Positions 25,274-33,366 of a stretch of DNA of 64,000 nucleotides are shown in pieces (positions within the stretch are counted from its first letter, which is position 1; the number at the start of each line of letters is the position of its first letter). The DNA is from Propionicimonas sp. (GTDB taxonomy: Bacteria > Actinomycetota > Actinomycetes > Propionibacteriales > Propionibacteriaceae). The notes beneath the pieces were generated by a model. The model saw only the letters and a program-made list of their open reading frames with translations. It made no database searches and was not told where the DNA came from. The position numbers and the translations under genes were made by a program. The DNA is taken from contig NZ_JARKPQ010000342.1 in assembly GCF_029975155.1 (NCBI RefSeq), positions 24,103 through 88,102 of the forward strand, written 5' to 3'.

Positions 25274-27505
25274 ATGAGCAGCGAAGCGGTGGCGTCCGGG
25301 GCGGGCAAGCGGATCGGCATCCTGACCAGCGGCGGCGATGCCCAGGGCATGAACGCGGCGGTGCGCGCGGTCGTCCGCACGGCCGTCTCGCTCGGCGCAC
25401 GGGTGTTCGCGGTCTACGAGGGCTATCAGGGCATGGTGGACGGCGGGACGGGCATCCGCGAGCTGGCCTGGGAGGACGTCGGCAGCATCCTGCACCGGGG
25501 CGGGACGATGATCGGCACCTTCCGCTCCAAGGACTTCCGCGAACGGGACGGCCGCCGCCGGGCCGCGCGCAATCTGCTCGAGCACGGCATCGACCGGCTC
25601 GTCGTGATCGGCGGGGACGGGTCCCTCTCCGGCCTCGACCAGTTCCGCGCGGAGTGGCCCGAACTGCTGGCCGAGCTGGTCGCGTCCGGTGAGCTGAGCC
25701 AGGAGGTCGCGGACGCGCACCCCGCGCTGATGTTCGCCGGTCTGGTCGGCTCCATCGACAACGACCTCGTCGGCACCGACATGACCATCGGCGCCGACTC
25801 CGCCCTGCACCGGATCGTGGACGCCATCGACGCCCTGTCCAGCACCGCGGCCAGCCATCAACGCAGCTTCGTGGTCGAGGTGATGGGCCGCCACTGCGGC
25901 TACCTGGCGCTGATGAGCGCGATCGCCGGCGGCTGTGACTACGTACTCCTGCCGGAGAACCCGCCCGAGCCGGGCTGGGAGCAGCGGATGTGCACGGCAC
26001 TCCACCGTGGCCGGGCGGCGGGACGCCGTGACTCCCTCGTCGTGGTCGCCGAGGGTGCCTGCGACCGCGAGGGGCGGCCGATCACGTCCGCGTACGTGCG
26101 GCAGGTGATCGAGGACCAGCTGCACGAGGACGCCCGGGTGACCATCCTCGGCCACGTGCAGCGCGGCGGCGCGCCGAGCGCGTACGACCGCTGGGCGTCC
26201 ACCTGGCTGGGCTACGAGGCGACCCGCGAGGTGCTGGCCGCCACCCCCGACACCGCGGGACCGGTGCTCGGCTTCAAGGGCAACCGGGTGACGCGGGTGC
26301 CGCTGGTGGAGGCCGTGGCGAAGACACGTCAGGTGCCGGAGCTGATCGCCGCCGGCGACTTCGAGGCGGCGATGGCGATGCGTGGGGGCTCGTTCAGCGA
26401 GGCGTCCCGGATCTTCGCCGAACTGGTGGAGCCGAGCCGGATCGACGCGCCCGAGGCATCGAAGCGGATCGCGGTGATCCACGCCGGTGGTCTCGCCCCC
26501 GGCATGAACGCCGCCGCCAGGGACGCCGTCCGGCTGGGGATCAGCCGCGGCCACACCATGCTCGGTGTGCAGGACGGCTTCCCGGGGCTGCGGGACGGCC
26601 GGATCAGCGAGCTGACCTGGGGTGATGTGGAGGGCTGGCTGACGGACGGCGGGGCTGATCTGGGCGTGCGGCGGACCGTCCCCACGGTGGAGGAGCTGTA
26701 CCGGATCAGCCGGTCGATCGAGGACCACCACATCGACGCGCTGCTGATGATCGGCGGCTGGAACGGCTACCAGGCCGCCGAGCTGCTGCACCGCGAGCAG
26801 GACCGGTTCCCGGCCTGCGGCCTGCCGATCGTGTGCCTGCCGGCGTCCATCGACAACAACCTGCCGGGCTCGGAACTGGCGATCGGCACGGACACCGCGC
26901 TGAACGTGATCGTCGAGGCCGTGGACCGGATCAAGATGTCCGGCAGCGCGGCCAAGCGGGCGTTCGTGGTGGAGACGATGGGCCGCTACTGCGGCTACCT
27001 CGCCCTGATGGGCGCGCTCGCCGGAGGCGCCGAGCGGGTCTACCTGCACGAGGAGGGGATCAGCCTCACCGCGCTGGTCGACGACCTGGAGTGGCTGCGG
27101 AACAGCTTCGCGTCCGGGCGCAAGCTGTTCCTCGCCATCCGCAACGAGAACGCCAACCCGCTCTACACCACCGACTTCCTCGCCCGGCTGCTGGAGCAGG
27201 AGGGCCAGGGGCTGTACGACGTGCGGCAGAACATCCTCGGCCATGTGCAGCAGGGCGGCTGCCCCACCCCGTTCGACCGGCTGCTGGCCGTGCGGCTGGT
27301 CTCCCGGGCGCTGGACCTGATCGGTGCGGAGTTCACCGCCGGGACGTCCGAGAGCTGGTACCTCGGGCTGGTGCAGTCGAAGGTGGCGGCGTTCCCGATG
27401 AGCCAGATGACCGCCGAGATGGACCTTCGCTACCGCCGGCCGAAGGAGCAGTGGTGGCTCGCCCTGCGTCCGGTGATGAAGGCGGTCGCGGACGCCGCCG
27501 TCTGA
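25274..27505 (+). CDS. pfkA: 6-phosphofructokinase, eukaryote-type tandem-duplicated form
   Basis: The 743-residue protein is two fused PFK domains, about twice the usual bacterial length. The N-half has SGGDAQGMNAA, IGGDGSLSG (near 113), GSIDNDLVGTDMTIGADSAL (catalytic Asp near 161) and VEVMGRHCGYLAL. The C-half (from ~396) keeps the fold but reads IGGWNG instead of GGDG and SIDNNLPGSE instead of SIDND, so its ATP/Mg site is degenerate. This matches eukaryotic PFK, where the C-half became an allosteric unit. It phosphorylates fructose 6-phosphate. The ATG at 25274 directly precedes conserved sequence. Confidence 0.88.
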   Translation: MSSEAVASGAGKRIGILTSGGDAQGMNAAVRAVVRTAVSLGARVFAVYEGYQGMVDGGTGIRELAWEDVGSILHRGGTMIGTFRSKDFRERDGRRRAARNLLEHGIDRLVVIGGDGSLSGLDQFRAEWPELLAELVASGELSQEVADAHPALMFAGLVGSIDNDLVGTDMTIGADSALHRIVDAIDALSSTAASHQRSFVVEVMGRHCGYLALMSAIAGGCDYVLLPENPPEPGWEQRMCTALHRGRAAGRRDSLVVVAEGACDREGRPITSAYVRQVIEDQLHEDARVTILGHVQRGGAPSAYDRWASTWLGYEATREVLAATPDTAGPVLGFKGNRVTRVPLVEAVAKTRQVPELIAAGDFEAAMAMRGGSFSEASRIFAELVEPSRIDAPEASKRIAVIHAGGLAPGMNAAARDAVRLGISRGHTMLGVQDGFPGLRDGRISELTWGDVEGWLTDGGADLGVRRTVPTVEELYRISRSIEDHHIDALLMIGGWNGYQAAELLHREQDRFPACGLPIVCLPASIDNNLPGSELAIGTDTALNVIVEAVDRIKMSGSAAKRAFVVETMGRYCGYLALMGALAGGAERVYLHEEGISLTALVDDLEWLRNSFASGRKLFLAIRNENANPLYTTDFLARLLEQEGQGLYDVRQNILGHVQQGGCPTPFDRLLAVRLVSRALDLIGAEFTAGTSESWYLGLVQSKVAAFPMSQMTAEMDLRYRRPKEQWWLALRPVMKAVADAAV

Positions 27506-27536
27506 GCTGTCCCCAGCCAGCGACCCGGAGTACCGT

Positions 27537-27572
27537 GGAGGTTTGTCCACCGAACGCCGTGGACAAACCTCC
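27537..27572. terminator. Perfect 14-bp stem hairpin after phosphofructokinase
   Basis: GGAGGTTTGTCCAC and GTGGACAAACCTCC flank the loop CGAACGCC. It lies 31 bases after the phosphofructokinase stop and before a convergent gene, so it can terminate both directions. No T-run follows. Confidence 0.75.
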
Positions 27573-27585
27573 GCGCCGCTGCGCC

Positions 27586-27616
27586 GAACAGCAAAGGGAC
27601 GGTTCCTTTCCGTTCA
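27586..27616. repeat. GGGAC-type repeat, short copy containing a stop codon
   Basis: GAACAGCAAAGGGACGGTTCCTTTCCGTTCA; the TGA stop of the convergent gene at 27614 comes from the TGAAC end of this repeat. Confidence 0.55.
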
Positions 27617-29098
27617 GGTGACGCGGACGGTGGCGAGGATCTGCTGGGCCAGGGTCGCGTCGGACGTTCGTCCGGTCACCGTCACCACCACGCCGCCGAC
27701 GGTGGCTGACCACTGCCGCCAGCCGGGGGTATCGCCGTCCCAGGGAGGTCCGGGGGTGATCGCGGACGGATCGGTGATCGTCACGTGCGCCGCCTGCCGG
27801 GAGGCGGTCAGGGCGGGGCAGGCGCTGGCGTGCCGTTGGTCCGTGCCGTGATTAGTGTCCACGTAGGGCTTGCCGGGGAAGGCGAAGGAATCGCGGAAGC
27901 AGTAGTCGACGGGCGGGGAGTAGTCCTCGCCCCAGCTCTCGGGGACGCCGAGTTCCACCCGCTGGCCGGTGTCGATCGTGTCGTACTGCACTCGTCGGAA
28001 GCCGTCCGGCAGGGTCGTCGCGCTCGGCAGCGGTGAGCCGGACGGCGAGGGCTGCAACCGGACGACCTGGACGCCGGGTTCGGTGTCTACGAGCTGGTAG
28101 ACCTGCCCGCCCTCCACCGCGTAGCCGTGCACGCCCGCATCGACGGTGGTCCGGCCGCCGCTCCACGTGGCCGCCAGGTCGCCGGCGAGGGCGAACTGGT
28201 AGACCACGTCGTCGACGGTGTCGTCCGCTGCGGTGGTGGCGACCTCATACCAGGCGTGCACGGCGTCCCGCGCGAGCAGGCGCATCACCGTCTGGCCCCC
28301 CGGACGGGTGCGCAACTCGGCGTCGATCTGCCCGTCCTGCAGCCGCACCCGGTCGCCCTCGTCGTAATCGATGGACGGCGGCTCCGGCAGCGGGCCGTCC
28401 CCCGCGAGCAGGCTGTACTGCCCGAAGGCGTCCACAACGGCCAGATCCTGCCCCAGCCGGACGAGGGAGACTGGCTCGGCGTTGACCAGGCTGTCGGGGA
28501 GCTCGGTGGCGGCCAGCCCGTCACCCATCCGGGCCAGGACGCCCAGCTTGCGACCGGCGTTGTCGTGGTCCAGGCCCGGGCTTGAGTCGATCACGTAGAA
28601 GAGGTCGTCCCGGACTGCCAGGTCGACGATGTAGAGGCTCCGCGGCGTTCGCAGGGTCTCCACCTTCCGCCCATCGCGGTAGATGCGGATCTCGTCGGCC
28701 ACCGGGTCGGCCAGGTAGACCGTGTTCCCGTCAACGAAGAACGCACGTTCGGAGACCCCGCCGCGGGTGTCCGGGTCGCTGACCACCACCTCCGCTCCGG
28801 GCATAGGCTCCGCGGGCGGGGGGTCGACGACCACCTGGCGGCGGCTGGGTTCGGGCTCGACCGGCACGCCCACCACCGGACCGGCCTGGCCGAATCCGGA
28901 GAACAGCCCGGCGAAGCCCACGGCGGTGGCGACCAGGGCGGTGATGGCGGCCACCAGCCCCACCCGGACCCGGAGCCGCCGACGCCGCGCAGCCTCGCTC
29001 CGCCGGGTCAGCTCCACGGGGTCGATGCCGGCGACGGGCGCGTCCATCACGTCGACCCGCCGCAGCGCGTCGCGAAAACCCTGTTCGAAGTCAGTCAT
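27614..29098 (-). CDS. Membrane-anchored protein cotranscribed with ECF sigma factor; possible anti-sigma or sensor
   Basis: The 494-residue protein has an N-terminal cytoplasmic part (~1-45: MTDFEQGFRDALRRVD ... EAARRRRLRVR), one membrane helix (~48-68) and a large extracytoplasmic domain rich in beta-propeller-like repeats (VYLADPVADEIRIYRDGR, LFYVIDSSPG, LAVVDAFGQYSLL). The ATG at 29098 overlaps the sigma gene stop (ATGACTGA) and has AGGAG six bases upstream. By position and topology it may hold the sigma factor or sense envelope state, but no ZAS zinc motif is seen, so the anti-sigma role is inference. Confidence 0.6.
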   Translation of the reverse strand: MTDFEQGFRDALRRVDVMDAPVAGIDPVELTRRSEAARRRRLRVRVGLVAAITALVATAVGFAGLFSGFGQAGPVVGVPVEPEPSRRQVVVDPPPAEPMPGAEVVVSDPDTRGGVSERAFFVDGNTVYLADPVADEIRIYRDGRKVETLRTPRSLYIVDLAVRDDLFYVIDSSPGLDHDNAGRKLGVLARMGDGLAATELPDSLVNAEPVSLVRLGQDLAVVDAFGQYSLLAGDGPLPEPPSIDYDEGDRVRLQDGQIDAELRTRPGGQTVMRLLARDAVHAWYEVATTAADDTVDDVVYQFALAGDLAATWSGGRTTVDAGVHGYAVEGGQVYQLVDTEPGVQVVRLQPSPSGSPLPSATTLPDGFRRVQYDTIDTGQRVELGVPESWGEDYSPPVDYCFRDSFAFPGKPYVDTNHGTDQRHASACPALTASRQAAHVTITDPSAITPGPPWDGDTPGWRQWSATVGGVVVTVTGRTSDATLAQQILATVRVT

Positions 29099-29621
29099 CG
29101 CCATCTCCTGCCTCGCAGCGCGCCCGGAGCGTCTTCAGCGCGCGGTGGATGTGCGAGCGGGCCGTCGCCTCGGGACAGCCGAGGGCGCGCGCCACGTCGG
29201 CGTAGCTGAGGTCGTCGTGGAACCGCAGCACGACGGCCGCCCGCTGCACCGGTGGCAGGTCCGCGCAGAGCTGCCAGGCGGCGTCGGCGAGCGCCGTCCC
29301 GTGGTCGCCGGAGACGGGCGCCTCCGCGAGCAGCGCCGGGTCACCGACCGGACGGACGCGGCGCAGCCGACGCAGGCGGGTGAGGCAGGCGTTCGTGACC
29401 GCCCGGCGGACGTAGGCGTCCCTGCCCTGCTCGTCCAGAGCCGACCAGCGGGGATAGACGCTGATCAGGGCGTCCTGGACGGCGTCCCGAGCTTCCTCCC
29501 AGTCGCGGGTGACGAGGCAGGCCAGACGCACCAGCCCGTCGGACCGCCGGCGGACGTATTCTTCGAAGCTGTCCGCCGGCGCGGCCCTGGCCGCCGTCGG
29601 GGACGCGGCCTCGCTCTTCAT
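29091..29621 (-). CDS. ECF RNA polymerase sigma factor, SigE-like family
   Basis: The 176-residue protein has sigma region 2 (SFEEYVRRRSDGLVRLACLV, EEARDAVQDAL) and region 4 (LPPVQRAAVVLRFHDDLSYADVARALGCPEATARSHIHRALKTL), with the helix-turn-helix in the latter. The pattern fits the actinobacterial SigE-70 ECF subfamily (SFEEYV...). It is directly followed by an overlapping membrane protein gene. The ATG at 29621 gives a compact protein; an upstream in-frame start at 29669 would add 16 residues. Confidence 0.88.
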   Translation of the reverse strand: MKSEAASPTAARAAPADSFEEYVRRRSDGLVRLACLVTRDWEEARDAVQDALISVYPRWSALDEQGRDAYVRRAVTNACLTRLRRLRRVRPVGDPALLAEAPVSGDHGTALADAAWQLCADLPPVQRAAVVLRFHDDLSYADVARALGCPEATARSHIHRALKTLRARCEAGDGDD

Positions 29622-29669
29622 GTCCTTCCTACTCCCCGGGGTGCTGCTTTCGTTGCAGGCAGGAGGCAA

Positions 29670-29734
29670 GTGAACGGGAATGGGACCTGTCCCCAGTCAT
29701 CCGGAGAACCGGGGACAGGTCCCATTCCCGTTCA
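29670..29734. terminator. GGGACAGGTCCC palindromic repeat between two genes
   Basis: GTGAACGGGAATGGGACCTG and its complement enclose a short loop. It lies two bases after the alcohol dehydrogenase stop and upstream of the sigma gene, so it can insulate the sigma operon. Confidence 0.75.
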
Positions 29735-29735
29735 G

Positions 29736-30788
29736 TCAGTTCGCGAAGGTCGAGGTGTCGATCACGAAGCGGTAGCGGACGCCGGAGGCGACCACACGGT
29801 CGTAGGCGGCGTTGATGTCCTCGCCGCCGATCACCTCGACCTGGGCAGCGAGGCCGTGCTCGGCGCAGAAGTCCAGCATCTCCTGGGTCTCCGCGATGCC
29901 GCCGATCTGCGAGCCGGCGAGGACCCTCCGCTGGCCGACGAGTCCGGAGAGGTTCAGCTGCACGGGGTGCTCGGGCAGCCCGACGTCGACCAGCGCGCCG
30001 CCGGTCTTCAGGCAGCCGATCAGCGCGTTCAGGTTCTGGTCGGCCGAGACCGTGCTGATGATCAGGTCGAAGCGCTTGCGCAGGCGGCGCAGCGTGCCGG
30101 GCTCGGAGACCGCGTGGTACTCGGACGCGCCGAAGCGCCGCCCGTCCGCCTCCTTCGAGCGGGTCTGGCTGATCACCGCCACCTCGGCGCCCATCGCGGC
30201 GGCGATCTGCACGCCCATGTGCCCGAGCCCGCCCATGCCGACGATCGCGACCCGCTTGCCCGGGCCGGCGCCCCAGCGCTTCAGCGGCGAGTACAGCGTG
30301 ATGCCCGCGCACAGCAGCGGCGCGGCGTTGGCGAGCTCGATGCCGTCCGGAATGCGGCAGACGTAGTCCTGCTCGACGGTGATGCAGGTCGAGTAGCCGC
30401 CCGCGGTCGGCAGCCCGTCCCGGCCGGTGGCGTTGTATGTCCAGATCGTGCCGCCCGGCCCGTCGCAGAACTGCTCGTCACCGGCCCGGCACTGCTCGCA
30501 CTCGCCGCAGGAGTCCACGAAACAGCCCACGCCGACGCGGTCGCCGACCGCGAACGCCGTCACCTCGGCTCCCACCTCCCGGACGACCCCGGCCAGCTCG
30601 TGACCCGGCACCAGCGGGTACGTCGCGGGCCCCCACTCACCGCGCGCGGTGTGAATGTCGGAGTGGCAGATCCCGGCGTAGACGATATCGAACAGCACCT
30701 CGGTGGGGCCGGGCTCGCGGCGGGTGATGGTGGTGCGGGAGAACCGGCCGGTCGGGCCGTCGATGGCGTAGGCGATCGCCTGGGGCAT
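29736..30788 (-). CDS. Zinc-dependent NAD(P) alcohol dehydrogenase (cinnamyl-alcohol/YahK-like)
   Basis: The 350-residue protein has the MDR layout: GICHSDIHTARGEWG (catalytic zinc Cys and following His), PLVPGHELAGVVREVG, the structural zinc loop CGECEQCRAGDEQFC and the nucleotide fold IVGMGGLGHMGVQIAAAMG. Residue patterns fit the cinnamyl alcohol/YahK branch, usually NADP-dependent and acting on aldehydes. It is a single gene with a palindromic repeat behind it. The physiological substrate is unknown. Confidence 0.88.
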   Translation of the reverse strand: MPQAIAYAIDGPTGRFSRTTITRREPGPTEVLFDIVYAGICHSDIHTARGEWGPATYPLVPGHELAGVVREVGAEVTAFAVGDRVGVGCFVDSCGECEQCRAGDEQFCDGPGGTIWTYNATGRDGLPTAGGYSTCITVEQDYVCRIPDGIELANAAPLLCAGITLYSPLKRWGAGPGKRVAIVGMGGLGHMGVQIAAAMGAEVAVISQTRSKEADGRRFGASEYHAVSEPGTLRRLRKRFDLIISTVSADQNLNALIGCLKTGGALVDVGLPEHPVQLNLSGLVGQRRVLAGSQIGGIAETQEMLDFCAEHGLAAQVEVIGGEDINAAYDRVVASGVRYRFVIDTSTFAN

Positions 30789-30968
30789 GTGCAGCGCTCC
30801 TCTTGCTCAGGCCTGGTCTCGGTCTGGCGCGTCTCGACAGACTCGACGAACGGGTTTCGTGGCTACACGACAGTTCGATAGATCAACGAGCGGCCCGGTG
30901 GGACTGGGCTCAGTGGGTCAAGGGGCATTCTGCCAGCCCGCGACCCGCGCCGTGCCGGCTGCGGTCGA

Positions 30969-31595
30969 CTACGCCGGACGTTCGGACGCCCGGCGCGGCG
31001 CGCTCTCCCGCAGCGGTCCGCCGTCCTGCTGCGCGGCGCTCTCCAGCCGGGTGCCCCGCAACTCGCGCACGCCGTCCAGCACCTTCGCCCCATCGAAGCC
31101 GGGGACGGGCAGTGCGTTGAGCAGGGCGAGGAACAGGCTGCTCACGCCGGCGACCCACCACACCGACGTCTGCGCCTCGAGGATGGTCGGCCGGCCGGCG
31201 GGACTGGCCATCAGCGCGACGGCCAGCAGCGGCAGGGCGAACAGCAGATGAGCCAGTGGGCCGGCCGCGCTGCGGAGGACGCGGTCCCAGCCGTGCGGCC
31301 GGGGCTCGATCACCACGCCCAGCCCGGCGCCGTTCAGGACGGCCTTGGTCCAGTGGTGGCCGGCCAGCACGCCGGCGATGACGTGACCGAGCTCGTGCAG
31401 CAGCGTGCCGAACAGGATCAGCAGAGTGACGGCGGCACCCCAGTTCACCGACTCGAGGACGGACAACTCCGCACCGCTGCGGACGGTGTTCAGCCCGTGG
31501 AAGATGCCGTACACCACGACCAGGCACGCCATCGTCACCAGGAACCCGGGCTTGACGACGACCTCGAACTCGGGTTCGGACCGGTCGCTCACCAC
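30969..31595 (-). CDS. M50 (site-2 protease) family membrane metalloprotease
   Basis: The 208-residue protein has about four membrane segments with the zinc motif HELGH at residues 67-71 and the second motif NALPVPGFDGAK near 159-170, whose Asp completes the site. There is no PDZ domain. The short form resembles actinobacterial Rip-like or peptidase M50 proteins of unknown substrate. Tandem GTG codons at 31595 and 31592 both lie downstream of GGAGGAGG; the second has better spacing. Confidence 0.82.
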   Translation of the reverse strand: MVSDRSEPEFEVVVKPGFLVTMACLVVVYGIFHGLNTVRSGAELSVLESVNWGAAVTLLILFGTLLHELGHVIAGVLAGHHWTKAVLNGAGLGVVIEPRPHGWDRVLRSAAGPLAHLLFALPLLAVALMASPAGRPTILEAQTSVWWVAGVSSLFLALLNALPVPGFDGAKVLDGVRELRGTRLESAAQQDGGPLRESAPRRASERPA

Positions 31596-31695
31596 CCCTC
31601 CTCCAGGTTGTTCTGACGTTGGCGTGGCGGCGCTGACCTGACCCTACTCCAGACGCGCCGGAACCGACATCGTCCATCCACCGTGGCAGGACTCC

Positions 31696-31719
31696 GGACG
31701 GCGCTCGCGAGTGCCGTCC
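31696..31719. terminator. Hairpin downstream of cbbM
   Basis: GGACGGC and GCCGTCC flank a central CTCGCGAG self-complementary core. It lies 20 to 43 bases after the cbbM stop on the reverse strand and is the likely terminator of that gene. Confidence 0.6.
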
Positions 31720-31738
31720 GTGGTTCAGACCCGGCGGT

Positions 31739-33109
31739 TCAGCCGAGGCGTTCGCGCCAGCCGGGGTAGAGGGTGTCGGCGTCGGCGGGGAAGGACTCGA
31801 AGGCGCGGGCGAACTCGCGGTGGTCCCTGGCCCACTCGATCGGGTCGGCGCCGGCTTCCCAGCACTGGTGGGCCTGGCGCAGTGACCGGGCACCGGCGGC
31901 CGGGCCGTCCAGGTGGCCGTAGGAGCCGCCGCCGGCGGTGTTGATGATGTTCGCGTGGCCGAGGTTGGCGAAGAAGCCGGGCAGCCGCAGCGCGTTCATG
32001 CCACCGGAGACGATCGGGACGGTCGGACGCATCCCGTACCACTCCTGGTGGTAGGCCGGGCCGGTGTAGGAGTCCCGCTCGATGATGTAGGCGATCGCCC
32101 GGTCGTCCGCGGCGCCCTCCATCTTCCCGTGGCCCATCGTGCCCACATGGATGCCGGACGCGCCCTGCAGCCGCGCCATCTTCGCCAGCACGTAGGCGTT
32201 GTAGCCCCGCTTCGACGACGGCGAGGTGACCATGCCGTGGCCGGCGCGGTGGTAGTGCAGGAACTGCCGCGGGAAGTAGCGGCGGACGGTGGTCACCATG
32301 CCCGGGCCACCGACGAACCCGTCCACCAGGAAGGCCACCTTGTCCGCGTCCGGGCCGAACACCGAAAGGATGAACTCGCCCCTGGCGATCATCTCTGCAT
32401 GGTCGTCGGCGGTGATGTTCGCGCTGAACAGCTTGGCCTCGCCGGTCTCGTCCATCGCCCGCTTCATCGCGTCGTACACCAGCGGGATCGTCTCCCGCAG
32501 CGGCGCGAACACCTGGTTGCCCTGCGGCTCGTCGTTCTTGATGAAGTCCCCGCCCAGCCAGAACTCGTAGGCGGCCTTCGCGAACGGCTCCGGCCGCAGG
32601 CCCAGCTTCGGCTTGATGATCGTCCCGGCGATGTAGCCACCGTCGACCACCGGCCGGCCCAGCACCCGCCACAGGTCCGCGATCCCCTTCTCCGGCCCAT
32701 CGAACAGCTCGATCGCCCGCCGCGGCACCCAGAAGTCGTACATCTTGGCGTACTCGATGTCGCCCATGCCCTGGTTGTTGCCGATCGTCAGGGTCAGGAA
32801 CGACACCATCATCATCCGGCCGTCGACGATGTTCCGGTCGAACAGGCCCAGCGGGTACGCGATCCGCACCTCCTCGGTCGCCTCGTCCGCCAGGTACACC
32901 AGCGCGTCGAAGCCCTTGGTGAAGTCGTCCGTGGTCGACACCTCGACGTTGGTGCCCGTCGACGACTCGGCGGCGAAGTGCGCCGCGGCCTCCAGGAACC
33001 CCACCCCGGCCTTCGGCTTCAGCTTGTACGCGCACAGGATGTGCTGGCCGCCGGCGACGAGGTCATCCTCGCGCAGGCTCAGATCGGCGTAACGGGCGGA
33101 CTGGTCCAC
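31739..33109 (-). CDS. cbbM: Ribulose-1,5-bisphosphate carboxylase/oxygenase, form II (CbbM)
   Basis: The 456-residue enzyme fixes CO2 onto ribulose 1,5-bisphosphate. Numbered from the chosen start it is collinear with the Rhodospirillum rubrum enzyme: Glu48, Asn111, Lys166 and Lys168 (TIIKPKLG), the carbamylated Lys191 with Asp193 and Glu194 ([10 protein letters not shown]), His287 (HYHRAGHG), Lys329 (TMGHGKME) and Ser368 (SGGMNALR) all sit at the canonical positions. This is true form II RuBisCO, not a RuBisCO-like protein. The GTG at 33109 has AAGGAG six bases upstream and gives the conserved MDQSARY start. No small-subunit, CbbQ/CbbO activase or CbbR gene adjoins it. The gene is divergent from the FBPase-like/PRK pair. 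Confidence 0.97.
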   Translation of the reverse strand: MDQSARYADLSLREDDLVAGGQHILCAYKLKPKAGVGFLEAAAHFAAESSTGTNVEVSTTDDFTKGFDALVYLADEATEEVRIAYPLGLFDRNIVDGRMMMVSFLTLTIGNNQGMGDIEYAKMYDFWVPRRAIELFDGPEKGIADLWRVLGRPVVDGGYIAGTIIKPKLGLRPEPFAKAAYEFWLGGDFIKNDEPQGNQVFAPLRETIPLVYDAMKRAMDETGEAKLFSANITADDHAEMIARGEFILSVFGPDADKVAFLVDGFVGGPGMVTTVRRYFPRQFLHYHRAGHGMVTSPSSKRGYNAYVLAKMARLQGASGIHVGTMGHGKMEGAADDRAIAYIIERDSYTGPAYHQEWYGMRPTVPIVSGGMNALRLPGFFANLGHANIINTAGGGSYGHLDGPAAGARSLRQAHQCWEAGADPIEWARDHREFARAFESFPADADTLYPGWRERLG

Positions 33110-33366
33110 TTCGAACTCCTTCGCGGGGGCCTGCTGCGGGCGCCTTCGCCCGGGGGAGTCAGGCGAGCGGGGGCTGGATCCCGGCTCACTGACGATGCTA
33201 GTGCGGGGGTGCCGGCTCGCAGGCGGTGTGGACACAACCCCGACGTCTGGCCGGACGTGCTACCACACTCTGCACAGATGTCACGACTCATGGGCAACGG
33301 CTCCCCGCGACAGCCGCGCCGCTAGTCTCCCGTTCGTAGCCGAATGGACGGCGAGGAGGCAGCACT
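33110..33366. promoter_or_regulatory. Divergent promoter region between cbbM and the FBPase-like/PRK operon
   Basis: The 257-base region must contain promoters for both directions. Possible -10 hexamers are TAGTCT at 33323-33328 for the rightward operon, 38 bases before its start, and TAGCAT (complement of 33195-33200) for cbbM. Neither has a good TTGACA at the usual distance. I see no convincing CbbR-type T-N11-A motif, so the regulator is unknown. Confidence 0.35.

Noticed and set aside
27614..29098. Classical zinc-containing anti-sigma factor (ZAS)
   Set aside because: The gene is in the right place, but the cytoplasmic part has no His-x3-Cys-x2-Cys motif, so the label was kept open.
31739..33109. 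RuBisCO-like protein (form IV) instead of true RuBisCO
   Set aside because: All catalytic residues including the carbamylated Lys191, Lys166, His287, Lys329 and Ser368 are present at form II positions.
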